From Nocardiopsis sinuspersici (GTDB taxonomy: Bacteria; Actinomycetota; Actinomycetes; Streptosporangiales; Streptosporangiaceae): DNA of 64,000 nt. The DNA is taken from the NCBI GenBank assembly GCA_008638415.1, contig VWVT01000002.1:310001-374000 (forward strand), given 5' to 3'. Shown one piece after another: positions 27,026 through 34,756 of this stretch. Position 1 is the stretch's first letter, and the number at the start of each line of letters is the position of its first letter. Both the position numbers and the translations under genes were made by a program. Below the pieces are notes generated by a model, which saw only the letters and a program-made list of their open reading frames with translations, searched no databases and had not been told where the DNA came from.

Positions 27026-28114
27026 TCAGGCGGCGTTGACCTGGAGGTCGCTGCTGTCCTTGAAGATCCAGTAGTACCAGAGCGCGGCCGTCTCCCTGGA
27101 GATGTACCACAGCTGGGTACTGCGCTCGATGACCGCGGGACCCGAGCGCGAGGGGGAGGTGCCCGCGTCGATGCCGTAGTCGGCCGCCATCTGCGCCGAC
27201 CGCAGGCTGTGCCAGGGGTCGGAGACCAGGATGGCGGTGTCCCAGGAGTGCTCCTCGAAGACCTCCGAGACGGCGTCGATGCTCTGGAGCGTGTCGCGCC
27301 CCTCCTCCACGGCGATGATCTGGTCGCCGGGGACGCCCACCTCGATCAGCCAGTTCCTCCCCGAGGCCGCCTCGGTGAAGTTGTCGTCGGGCAGCTTGCC
27401 CCCGACGGTGACGATGACGGGTGCGACGCCCTCCAGGTAGAGGACCTGGGCATGCCGCAGCCGTGCCTCGTAGACGGGTGAGGGCACACCGTTGTACTGG
27501 CTGGCACCGAGCACGACGATGGCGTCGGAGGGGACGCGGTCGTCCTGCCGGGCGGTGTACCAGACCCAGCCCCAGGTGCCGAACGGCAGGGCCAGCGCGA
27601 TGAGCAGCAGGAGGGTGACCAGCCAGCGCAGACGGAAACGGCGCCTCCCGCGGCGGGGCCCCCGGGACTCTCGGGGCTCTCGGGGTCGGCGGGACGGTGG
27701 TTCGGGCCGTGCGTCGAGGGGTTCGGGCTCCGGGGCGGGCGGGAGGTCCTCCTCGGGAGGGTCCGGCGCCGTGGGGCGAAGGGCCTGGCCCCGGCCGGGG
27801 GGCCGGCCCCGGACGAAGCGCCGGGTGAAGGCGGCGCCCCCGGGTGCGCCCTGGGCGTCGGCGGCCCGGGTGGACTCACCGGTCCGGGCCGTACCGGTCG
27901 GCACGGGCTCCGGGGGCTCCCCGCGCCGGAACGGCCGGGTGGCCTCGCCGTCGGGGTCGCGGGAGAACTCGCGGGTGTCGTCGGCGGCCCCGGTACCGGA
28001 GGCGGGTGTGAGGGTCTCGCGGGAGAAGACCCGGGTGGCCTCGTCGTCGGGAGAGGGCGCGGTGGTGGGATCCTCCCACGGCTCCTCGCCGCGGCCGTCG
28101 TTCGCCGTTCGCAC
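27026..28114 (-). CDS. YdcF/SanA-like DUF218 membrane protein with long acidic-proline N-terminus
   Basis: The product has 362 residues from GTG 28114, chosen because GGAGGTGA lies seven bases upstream. About 150 residues of low-complexity Pro/Glu/Arg sequence come first, with repeats such as TREFSRD and TRPFRRG. One membrane helix follows (LVTLLLLIALALPFGTWGW, about 172-192). The DUF218 domain begins at SDAIVVLGASQYNGVPSPVY and includes VIVTVGGKLPDDNFTEA, EEGRDTLQSIDAVSEVF and AILVSDPWHSLRSAQMAADY. Family members include SanA and ElyC and act at the cell envelope; the biochemical role is unsettled. The Thr-rich tail could be a Ser/Thr kinase target (inference). Confidence 0.8.
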   Translation of the reverse strand: MRTANDGRGEEPWEDPTTAPSPDDEATRVFSRETLTPASGTGAADDTREFSRDPDGEATRPFRRGEPPEPVPTGTARTGESTRAADAQGAPGGAAFTRRFVRGRPPGRGQALRPTAPDPPEEDLPPAPEPEPLDARPEPPSRRPREPRESRGPRRGRRRFRLRWLVTLLLLIALALPFGTWGWVWYTARQDDRVPSDAIVVLGASQYNGVPSPVYEARLRHAQVLYLEGVAPVIVTVGGKLPDDNFTEAASGRNWLIEVGVPGDQIIAVEEGRDTLQSIDAVSEVFEEHSWDTAILVSDPWHSLRSAQMAADYGIDAGTSPSRSGPAVIERSTQLWYISRETAALWYYWIFKDSSDLQVNAA

Positions 28115-28451
28115 CGGCTCACCTCCGCACAAATCTTCGATCGGGGATGTGTACCCCCGCTGGGACGGCCTCCGCCCGCCTCTGGTTCGCGGCGGTCCCG
28201 GCCGGGAGGCCGTGGCGGAGGTGGTGTCGGCGCGCCTCCGCTGCCGTGTGTGGGGTGTCCGGCGGGAAACGGAGGCCCTTCTGGCGGTCAGAATACATCA
28301 CGAACAGGTCACGACCATGGCGCGCTACGGTCGCCGACCGGGATGAGTCTAGAGCTTTTCCGGTGTGGTCCCGCCCCGTGTACCGGATCCCTGTACGAAC
28401 ACCGGACGCGGTGGCCGGGAGCCACCGCGTCCGGACCGTGCCCGGGCCCCG
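28115..28451. other. intergenic region between ppdK and the DUF218 gene
   Basis: These 337 bases have no gene that I can support. They hold the ppdK terminator hairpin at 28402-28434. The 28260-28360 part is less GC-rich and probably contains the promoter of the DUF218 gene, but no clear -10/-35 pair was found. Confidence 0.6.
28402..28434 (-). terminator. ppdK terminator hairpin
   Basis: A perfect 14-bp stem, CCGGACGCGGTGGC with its complement, closes a 5-nt loop 18 bp after the ppdK stop codon. Confidence 0.75.
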
Positions 28452-31148
28452 TCAGTGCGCCGTGCGGCCTGCGGCGCGACCCGCCTCCAGGCGGGCGACG
28501 GGTACCCGGAAGGGCGAGCAGGACACGTAGTCCAGGCCCACCTGGTGGAAGAAGTGCACCGACGCGGGGTCGCCCCCGTGCTCGCCGCACACCCCGAGCT
28601 TGATGTCCGGGCGGGCGGCCCGCCCCTCCTCCACGGCGATGCTGACGAGACGGCCGACCCCGTCCACGTCCAGGGACTCGAAGGGCGACACACCGAACAC
28701 GCCCTTCTCCAGGTAGGCGGAGAAGAAGGAGGCCTCCACGTCGTCGCGGGAGAACCCCCAGACCGTCTGGGTGAGGTCGTTGGTGCCGAAGGAGAAGAAC
28801 TCGGCGTTCTCGGCGATCTGTCCGGCGGTCAGGGCGGCGCGGGGCAGCTCGATCATCGTGCCGATGGCGAGGTCGAGCTCGACGCCGTGCTCCTGCTCCA
28901 CCTCGCGCAGTACGCGCAGCGCGTCCTCGCGGATGATCTCCAGCTCCTGCACGGTGCCCACCAGCGGGATCATGATCTCGGGGCAGGGGCGGCCGCCCGC
29001 GGCGATCCGGTCCACGGCGGCCTGGGCGATGGCGCGCACCTGCATGGTGAACAGGCCGGGCACGACCAGGCCCAGGCGGACGCCGCGCAGGCCCAGCATC
29101 GGGTTCTGCTCGTGCAGCTTATGCACGGCCTGGAGCACCCGCAGGTCGTTCTCGTGGCTCTCGCCGCGCGCCTCGGCCACGGCCACGCGCACCGACAGCT
29201 CGGTGATGTCGGGCAGGAACTCGTGCAGCGGCGGGTCGAGCAGGCGCACGGTCACCGGCAGGCCGTCCATGGCCTCCAGGATGCCGCCGAAGTCCTCGCG
29301 CTGCAGGGGCAGGAGTGCGTCGAGGGCCTGTGTCTGCTCCTCCTCGGTGTCGGCGAGGATGAGGCGCTCCACCAGTTGGCGGCGATCGCCCAGGAACATG
29401 TGCTCGGTCCGGCACAGGCCGATGCCCTGCGCGCCCATGCGGCGGGCGCGGGCGGCGTCCTCGCGGGTGTCGGCGTTGGCGCGCACGCGCATGCGGCGGG
29501 CGGCGTCGACGTAGTGCATGAGCCGGTCCACGGCGCGCACGAGGTCGTCCGCCCGGTCGGAGGCCGGGTCGATCTCGCCCTCGAAGTAGCGCACGACGGG
29601 CGAGTCCACCACGGGCACCTCGCCGAGGTAGACCTCGCCGCTGGCGCCGTCGATGGAGATGACGTCGCCCTCCTCGACCACCTCGCCGCCGGGCGCGGTC
29701 ATACGCCGGTTCTTGGTGTCGATGTCCAGCTCCTCGGCGCCGCACACGCAGGTCTTGCCCATGCCCCGGGCGACCACGGCGGCGTGCGAGGTCTTGCCGC
29801 CGCGGCTGGTGAGGATGCCCTCGGCGGCGATCATGCCCTCCAGGTCGTCGGGGTTGGTCTCACGGCGGCACAGGATGACCCGCTCGCCGCTGCGCGACCA
29901 CTTGACGGCGGTGTAGGAGTCGAAGACGGCCTTGCCGACGGCGGCGCCGGGCGAGGCGTTCATGCCGTGGCCGATGCGGTGGACGCCGGTACCCGAGAGG
30001 GCCTCCTCGTCGAAGCGCGGGAACATCAGCTGGGCGAGCTGGTCGCCGGTGACGCGCTGGACCGCCTCGTCCAGGGTGATCATGCCCTGGTCGACGAGCT
30101 GGTCGGCGATGCGGAAGGCGGCGGCGGCCGTGCGCTTGCCCACCCGGGTCTGGAGCATCCACAGCTTGCCGCGCTCGATCGTGAACTCGATGTCGCACAG
30201 GTCGCGGTAGTGGTTCTCCAGGGTGTCCATGACACCCATCAGCTCCCTGTGGCTGCGGGCGTCGATCTTCTCCAGGTCGGCGAGGGGCACGGTGTTGCGG
30301 ATACCGGCCACCACGTCCTCGCCCTGGGCGTTCTGGAGGTAGTCGCCGTAGACGCCGGGCTGCCCGGAGGCGGGGTCGCGGGTGAAGGCGACACCGGTAC
30401 CCGAGTCCATGCCGAGGTTGCCGAAGACCATGGAGCAGATGTTGACGGCGGTGCCGAGGTCCGCGGGAATGCGCTCCTGGCGCCGGTACAGGACGGCGCG
30501 GGGGGCGTTCCAGGAGTCGAAGACCGCCTTGACGGCGAGGGTCATCTGCTCGCGGGGGTCGCTGGGGAAGGGGGCGCCCGTCTGCTCCAGCACGACCTCC
30601 TTGAAGCGGTCGACGAGCCGGCGCAGGTCGGCGGCGTCCAGGTCCAGGTCGCTCTCGACGCCCTTGGCGGCCTTGACCTCCTCGATGGCCTCCTCGAAGA
30701 GCTCGCCGTCGATGTCCTGCACGGTCTTGCCGAACATCTGGATGAGGCGCCGGTAGGAGTCCCAGGCGAAGCGCTCGTCGCCGCCCTGGGCGGCCAGGCC
30801 GGCGACGGAATCGTCGTTGAGGCCGATGTTGAGGACGGTCTCCATCATGCCGGGCATGGAGAACCTGGCGCCCGAGCGCACGCTGACCAGGAGCGGGTCG
30901 TCCGGCTGGCCGAGACGGCGGCCCATGGCCCTCTCCAGCTCCTTGAGGTTCACCTCGATCTCGGCGTCGAGCCCGGCGGGCACACTGCCCTCGGAGAGGT
31001 AGTGGCGGCACGCCTCGGTGGTGATCGTGAACCCGGGGGGAACCGGCAGGCCGAGGTTGGTCATCTCGGCGAGGTTGGCCCCCTTGCCGCCGAGAAGGTC
31101 CTTCAGGTCCTTGTTTCCCTCGGTGAACTTGTAGACGTACTTGGCCAC
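28452..31148 (-). CDS. ppdK: pyruvate, phosphate dikinase
   Basis: This 898-residue cytosolic enzyme interconverts pyruvate, ATP and phosphate with phosphoenolpyruvate, AMP and pyrophosphate. The N-terminal nucleotide-binding domain has GGKGANLAEMTNLGLPVPPG and SVRSGARFSMPGMMETVLNI. The swivelling phosphohistidine domain has LTSRGGKTSHAAVVARGMGK, whose His is phosphorylated. The C-terminal PEP/pyruvate barrel has CRTEHMFLGDRR, and LGVCGEHGGDP holds the catalytic Cys. Length and order are standard. GTG 31148 is preceded by GGGAG. A GntR/DasR-like palindrome lies about 140 bp upstream. Confidence 0.97.
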   Translation of the reverse strand: MAKYVYKFTEGNKDLKDLLGGKGANLAEMTNLGLPVPPGFTITTEACRHYLSEGSVPAGLDAEIEVNLKELERAMGRRLGQPDDPLLVSVRSGARFSMPGMMETVLNIGLNDDSVAGLAAQGGDERFAWDSYRRLIQMFGKTVQDIDGELFEEAIEEVKAAKGVESDLDLDAADLRRLVDRFKEVVLEQTGAPFPSDPREQMTLAVKAVFDSWNAPRAVLYRRQERIPADLGTAVNICSMVFGNLGMDSGTGVAFTRDPASGQPGVYGDYLQNAQGEDVVAGIRNTVPLADLEKIDARSHRELMGVMDTLENHYRDLCDIEFTIERGKLWMLQTRVGKRTAAAAFRIADQLVDQGMITLDEAVQRVTGDQLAQLMFPRFDEEALSGTGVHRIGHGMNASPGAAVGKAVFDSYTAVKWSRSGERVILCRRETNPDDLEGMIAAEGILTSRGGKTSHAAVVARGMGKTCVCGAEELDIDTKNRRMTAPGGEVVEEGDVISIDGASGEVYLGEVPVVDSPVVRYFEGEIDPASDRADDLVRAVDRLMHYVDAARRMRVRANADTREDAARARRMGAQGIGLCRTEHMFLGDRRQLVERLILADTEEEQTQALDALLPLQREDFGGILEAMDGLPVTVRLLDPPLHEFLPDITELSVRVAVAEARGESHENDLRVLQAVHKLHEQNPMLGLRGVRLGLVVPGLFTMQVRAIAQAAVDRIAAGGRPCPEIMIPLVGTVQELEIIREDALRVLREVEQEHGVELDLAIGTMIELPRAALTAGQIAENAEFFSFGTNDLTQTVWGFSRDDVEASFFSAYLEKGVFGVSPFESLDVDGVGRLVSIAVEEGRAARPDIKLGVCGEHGGDPASVHFFHQVGLDYVSCSPFRVPVARLEAGRAAGRTAH

Positions 31149-31286
31149 GGGGGTGCTCCCTCGTTCGTCGTCGACTCAGCGCTGGGTCGGCGCCTGTGCC
31201 CGGATGGCGCGACTCTTCCACACTCTGCGACCTCGCCCCCTTATGAACTCCCTGTTTTTGGTGTATGCCCAGTTCAGAGCCATTGA

Positions 31287-31302
31287 AAAGGTCTATACCA
31301 AT
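31287..31302. promoter_or_regulatory. DasR-like (GntR family) operator upstream of ppdK
   Basis: AAAGGTCTATACCAAT matches the Streptomyces DasR element (ACTGGTCTAGACCAGT, from memory) at 12 of 16 positions, including the GGTCTA and ACC arms. It is nested in a longer dyad with arms CCATTG and CAATGG. Control of ppdK by amino-sugar status through a DasR homologue is inference; no dasR is in the window. Confidence 0.4.
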
Positions 31303-31509
31303 GGTTCAGCAAAGATGCACGGCGCCTTCCCCGCCGGACCCGGGGCAGGACACCCCGGCGAGCACGAAGTCACTGGTCAAAGAGGTGAGCGCGCTCACAG
31401 AAGCACCCGGAATCGGAGAACGCCGCCCCGGGTAGGGAACCGACCAATCCCATGTCACCACCGCCACGGGAAACGCCCTGTGCCACGGAACACAGGGGTA
31501 CCGGCAGGT

Positions 31510-31529
31510 AACTTACGGGTCCGTAGGTT
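31510..31529. promoter_or_regulatory. 20-bp palindrome upstream of hemolysin III gene
   Basis: AACTTACGGGTCCGTAGGTT has 9-bp arms matching at 8 of 9 positions around GT. It lies 51 bp before the chosen start. The form (TTACGG-N2-CCGTAG) is like many actinobacterial TetR-family operators. The regulator is not identified in the window. Confidence 0.55.
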
Positions 31530-31580
31530 AGGCTTCCGGCAGGACCGCAGCGGGGCGGACCCCGGATGGAGGAGTGCAGC

Positions 31581-32348
31581 GTGTCGGAGGAACAGGCTCG
31601 GGGAACCGAAGGCGCGGAAACCGGTCCGACCGACCCGGCGCCCCCCGGGAGGAGCGGTCGGCACGACGGTCGACACAAGGGAGCCGCGGCGGCGGCCGAG
31701 GACCTGTTCGAGGCGGTCAAGCCGCGGCTGCGCGGCTGGCTGCACCTGGGAACCGCGCCGCTGGCCCTGGCTGCGGGCATCGTCTTGGTGGTCCTGTCCC
31801 CCACCCTGACCGCGATGGTCGCCAGCGCCGTGTACGCGCTCAGCTCGGTACTGCTGTTCGGCACCTCGGCGGTCTACCACGTGGGCCGCTGGTCGACGGG
31901 CGCGGAGAAGGTGCTGCGCCGCATGGACCACTCGAACATCTACCTCATCATCGCGGGCACCTACACGCCCTTCGTGCTGCTGGTGCTCGAAGGCACGCTG
32001 CGCACCGCCATGCTGCTGCTGATCTGGGGCGGGGCGATCGCCGGGGTCGGCTTCAAACTGCTGTGGCTCAACGCGCCGCGCTGGCTGTCCACCGCCCTGT
32101 ACCTGGCCATCGGCTGGGTGGCGGTGCTGTTCATCCCGGACCTGGTCGGCAACACCCATCCGGCGACGTGGATCCTCATCCTGGTGGGCGGGGTGCTCTA
32201 CAGCGTGGGCGCGGTGGTCTACGCGCTCAAGCGGCCCAACCCGGCACCGCGCTGGTTCGGCTTCCACGAGATCTTCCACTCGCTGACCATCGCGGCCTTC
32301 GTCTGCCACTATGTCGCGGTCTCCTTCGTGGTCTACACCTCGGGCTGA
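31581..32348 (+). CDS. hemolysin III family (PAQR-like) membrane protein
   Basis: The product has 255 residues from GTG 31581, which has GGAGGAG six bases upstream; ATG 31566 is the alternative. After a 60-residue charged cytosolic tail there are about seven membrane helices. Family motifs include LLFGTSAVYHVGRWSTGAEK, LRRMDHSNIYLIIAGTYTPF (with the conserved HSNIY) and FGFHEIFHSLTIAAFVCHYV (the His pair expected to bind metal). The family is named for hemolytic activity of a Bacillus member, but most members are of unknown or lipid-related function. The last codons of the gene are copied several times in the 51-bp repeat array immediately downstream. Confidence 0.88.
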   Translation: MSEEQARGTEGAETGPTDPAPPGRSGRHDGRHKGAAAAAEDLFEAVKPRLRGWLHLGTAPLALAAGIVLVVLSPTLTAMVASAVYALSSVLLFGTSAVYHVGRWSTGAEKVLRRMDHSNIYLIIAGTYTPFVLLVLEGTLRTAMLLLIWGGAIAGVGFKLLWLNAPRWLSTALYLAIGWVAVLFIPDLVGNTHPATWILILVGGVLYSVGAVVYALKRPNPAPRWFGFHEIFHSLTIAAFVCHYVAVSFVVYTSG

Positions 32349-32552
32349 GACCGGGAACCGCGACCGCGTCTCTCCTTCGTGGCCCACACCCCCGGCCGAG
32401 ACCGGGAACCGCGACCGTGTCTCTCCTTCGTGGTCTACACCTCGGGCTGAGACCGGGAACCGCGACCGCGTCTCTCCTTCGTGGCCCACACCCCCGGCCG
32501 AGACCGGGAACCGCGACCGCGTGCGCCCTCCGTGATCCCCACCCCGGACCGA
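32349..32552. repeat. 51-bp tandem repeat array derived from the 3' end of the hemolysin III gene
   Basis: Four consecutive 51-bp units lie at 32349, 32400, 32451 and 32502. Each begins GACCGGGAACCGCGACCG. Units 1 and 3 are identical (ending CGGCCGA). Unit 2 instead ends with GTCTACACCTCGGGCTGA, the same bases as the last codons and stop of the gene. Unit 4 is degenerate. The order B-A-B, together with the gene end (A), implies a 102-bp duplication. The unit length is a multiple of three, so the frame is kept. Confidence 0.9.
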
Positions 32553-32568
32553 CCCGACTCCCCGCACG

Positions 32569-32602
32569 GCGAAAGCCGTGGGCGCCCGCCCACGGCTTTC
32601 GC
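32569..32602. terminator. bidirectional terminator between hemolysin III and HAAS-domain genes
   Basis: GCGAAAGCCGTGGGCG and its exact complement form a 16-bp dyad around two bases, between two convergent genes. The GAAAG/CTTTC ends give a short A/T run on each strand. Confidence 0.8.
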
Positions 32603-32628
32603 GTCTGTCGGGGACGTGGTCGTCCGCG

Positions 32629-34011
32629 TCAGGCGAAGCCGAACAGCGGCGGGAACACCAGCACGACCAGCCCCGCCCAGACCGCGTAGACCGGAAGGTA
32701 GGCCGTCTGCCAACGTTCGATCGCGGCGAACGGACGTGTGCCCCGTACGAAGCCCACCATCAGCCACGCCGACCACACCAGGTGCACCAGCAGCACGAGG
32801 TTGAGCCCCAGCGCGGCGGTCTTGTTGGCGGTGAACCCGAACTCGGCGATGCGCGTCAGCATCGCCGTCAGCGCGACGGCGTCCACCGCGAGCGCCGCTC
32901 CGACCAGCGCGAGCTGGAGCCAGTCGAAGACGCCCGCCCGGGCCATCGGGTCACGGGCGGAGATCGAGTACAGCAGGAGGAACAGGACCAGCACCAAAAT
33001 GGCGTCCATGAGGATGAGCAGGTCGCGGTCCACCGTGGTCAGCGGACCGTCCACCAGGAGCGCCACCAGGTCCGCGGCCAGCATCAGGAGTGCCAGCGGC
33101 GTGAAGACCCGGGTCAGGACGGGCGCGATGTTCTCCACCACGCTCTTCTTGGCCTCCACCAGCCACGCGGCCACCAGGAGCGCACCGGGCAGGCCGAACG
33201 GCAGGAGCCAGTCCTCGAAGAACGGTTCGAGGTCGACGTCGACCAGGGCGAGCACCGCGAAGGTGAGGCCGACGAGGACCACGGACCCCAGCATGATCAG
33301 CGCCAGGTATATCACCAGCTCGCCCATGAACCGCACGAAGTCCATGCGCCGCTCGTGGGACCGCCAGTGCCCGCCCGTGTGCAGGACGCCCACGAGCAGC
33401 CACAGGAGGACCGGAGCGTGCGTGAACGCGAGTACGGCGGTCATCCCGGGCGACGGGAACGGGCCGGGGGTCGCCTCGAACGGGTAGAGGTTCACCGCCA
33501 GGGCCGGTACCGCCGCGACGGCGGCCACCGCCGCGCACGTGCGCCAGGTGACGCGCCGTTTCCAGGCGAACCACCCCGCGAGGAACGGGAGCACCACGAA
33601 GGCGACGTTGCGGATCTGCGCGATCTCACCGTCGACCGACGTGAACAGGAGTTTGACCGCCAGGCCCGCGCCGAGCGCGCACGCGAGCACCACACCGAGC
33701 TCGCGCCAGCGCGAGAGGCCGCCCGCGCCGTCCTCGGCCTCGGGGACGAGGACCAGCTGTTTCCAGAGCCGGTGGGAGTGCTCGCGCGCGAACTCCCGCG
33801 ACACCTCGTCCAGGTTGCCCATGCGCTTGACCGCGACGAGGAAGGCCTCCTCGGCGTCGAGGCCGTTCGCCCCCAGGTCGGCTATCCGTTCGCGCAGGTG
33901 GTCCTCCATCTCCTCGACGTCCGCCGGAGAGATGGCGCGGCGGCGGCTCACGAAGCCGCGCCACTGATCGATCTGGTCCTCCAGTACGTCCCCTCGTGCG
34001 GCGTCGCTCAT
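32629..34011 (-). CDS. multi-pass membrane protein with N-terminal HAAS (permease prefix) domain
   Basis: The 460-residue product starts at ATG 34011, sharing one base with the stop of the padR gene (TGATG). Residues about 5-80 form a soluble helical domain: DQIDQWRGFVSRRRAISPAD, VEEMEDHLRERIADL and AFLVAVKRMGNLDEVSREFA. This matches the HAAS/permease prefix domain that commonly accompanies PadR regulators. About ten hydrophobic segments follow (from about 100 to 455). Such pairs are regarded as sensor or transport modules; the ligand is unknown. The gene is co-transcribed with padR and probably autoregulated with it. Confidence 0.8.
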   Translation of the reverse strand: MSDAARGDVLEDQIDQWRGFVSRRRAISPADVEEMEDHLRERIADLGANGLDAEEAFLVAVKRMGNLDEVSREFAREHSHRLWKQLVLVPEAEDGAGGLSRWRELGVVLACALGAGLAVKLLFTSVDGEIAQIRNVAFVVLPFLAGWFAWKRRVTWRTCAAVAAVAAVPALAVNLYPFEATPGPFPSPGMTAVLAFTHAPVLLWLLVGVLHTGGHWRSHERRMDFVRFMGELVIYLALIMLGSVVLVGLTFAVLALVDVDLEPFFEDWLLPFGLPGALLVAAWLVEAKKSVVENIAPVLTRVFTPLALLMLAADLVALLVDGPLTTVDRDLLILMDAILVLVLFLLLYSISARDPMARAGVFDWLQLALVGAALAVDAVALTAMLTRIAEFGFTANKTAALGLNLVLLVHLVWSAWLMVGFVRGTRPFAAIERWQTAYLPVYAVWAGLVVLVFPPLFGFA

Positions 34012-34385
34012 CAGGCGATCCCTCCCGCCGCGGCGCTCCCGGGGACCGGGGGGTGCGATGTGGCCCACCACACCTGCTTGAGCGCGTCTGCGACGACGCT
34101 CCACTGCTTCTGCCGTTCGGCCAGCGTCTCCAGCCCCGCCTCCGTGATCGCGTAGTGCTTGCGGCGGCGGCCCGCGTCGGACGTACCCCAGGACGCCCGG
34201 ACGTAGCCGTTGCGCTCGAGGCGGTGCAACAGGGGGTAGAGCATCCCGTCCGTCCACTGCATCCGTCCGCCGGAGAGCTCGTTGACGCGTTTGACGATGG
34301 CGTAGCCGTAGGACTCGCCCTCGGCCAGGATGCCCAGGACGAGCGGTGTGGCCGACGCCGCGACCAGGTCCTTGTCGATGTGCAC
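34011..34385 (-). CDS. PadR-family transcriptional regulator
   Basis: This is a 124-residue winged-helix repressor: LVLGILAEGESYGYAIVKRV, LSGGRMQWTDGMLYPLLHRL, ERNGYVRASWG and RRRKHYAITEAGLETLAERQ are standard PadR sequence, with the recognition helix around GMLYPLLHRLE. GTG 34385 is preceded by GGGAAG. A long dyad at 34402-34436 sits directly upstream and is the likely operator. It is translationally coupled to the HAAS-domain membrane gene. Confidence 0.92.
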   Translation of the reverse strand: MHIDKDLVAASATPLVLGILAEGESYGYAIVKRVNELSGGRMQWTDGMLYPLLHRLERNGYVRASWGTSDAGRRRKHYAITEAGLETLAERQKQWSVVADALKQVWWATSHPPVPGSAAAGGIA

Positions 34386-34401
34386 GTGTACTTCCCATAC
34401 C

Positions 34402-34436
34402 TAGTTCCGCTAGGGGTCATTACCCTAGCAGAGCTA
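34402..34436. promoter_or_regulatory. probable PadR operator
   Basis: TAGTTCCGCTAGGG and CCCTAGCAGAGCTA are inverted arms matching at 12 of 14 positions around a 7-base spacer, 17 bp upstream of the padR start. This fits autorepression of padR and the HAAS-domain gene. Confidence 0.6.
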
Positions 34437-34756
34437 TACATCGCGGTGCGAGGTGTCGGGGCAGGCCTCCCCCGCCGTGGCCATGAGGGTGAGCGGCTAC
34501 GAACCGGACGAGGAATTCGTCGTCACGATTCACTTACGCGGTAGGACAATCCGCATCAAACAGCCAGGTACCGCACAGGCCCTACCACTAGGTTGAGACC
34601 CAGGAACCCTCAGCCGTGTGCGGCCGAGGGAGCCGAGGAGGCGGCCGGAGACCCCCATCCCCCCGGGTCCGGCCGTCTCACCTCCTCCGGAACACACGAC
34701 GGCGCCCGCCGTCCCTGGGGACGGCGGGCGCCGTCGGCACAGCTGCGGCTCGGGTC
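34437..34756. other. intergenic region between glyS and padR
   Basis: This gap holds the padR promoter side, the glyS terminator (34697-34736) and a weak plus-strand open frame, GTG 34477 or ATG 34483 to TGA 34596 (37-39 codons, ending RIKQPGTAQALPLG). That frame has low third-position GC and a rare TTA codon and lacks a ribosome-binding site, so it was not called as a gene. Confidence 0.5.
34697..34736 (-). terminator. glyS terminator hairpin
   Basis: An 18-bp perfect stem (CGACGGCGCCCGCCGTCC and complement) closes the loop CTGG about 20 bp after the glyS stop codon. Confidence 0.85.

Larger units (their letters stand above)
31149..31580. other. divergent regulatory region between ppdK and the hemolysin III gene
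   Basis: The 432-bp region holds no gene. The part at 31230-31320 is distinctly AT-richer than its surroundings and contains a dyad around 31280-31306. A second, 20-bp palindrome lies at 31510-31529, close to the hemolysin III start. Both promoters probably lie here; the hexamers could not be fixed. Confidence 0.6.

Noticed and set aside
28365..31286. 973-codon plus-strand frame opposite ppdK
   Set aside because: It is antisense to a confidently identified enzyme, contains only low-complexity Val/Ala/Gly/His sequence and is a by-product of high GC.
32349..32552. Repeat array considered as a CRISPR
   Set aside because: Units are directly adjacent at 51 bp with no unique spacers, and they derive from the adjacent gene.
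34540..34620. Possible tRNA-like stretch between padR and glyS
   Set aside because: No T-loop consensus and no cloverleaf with acceptor complementarity could be drawn.
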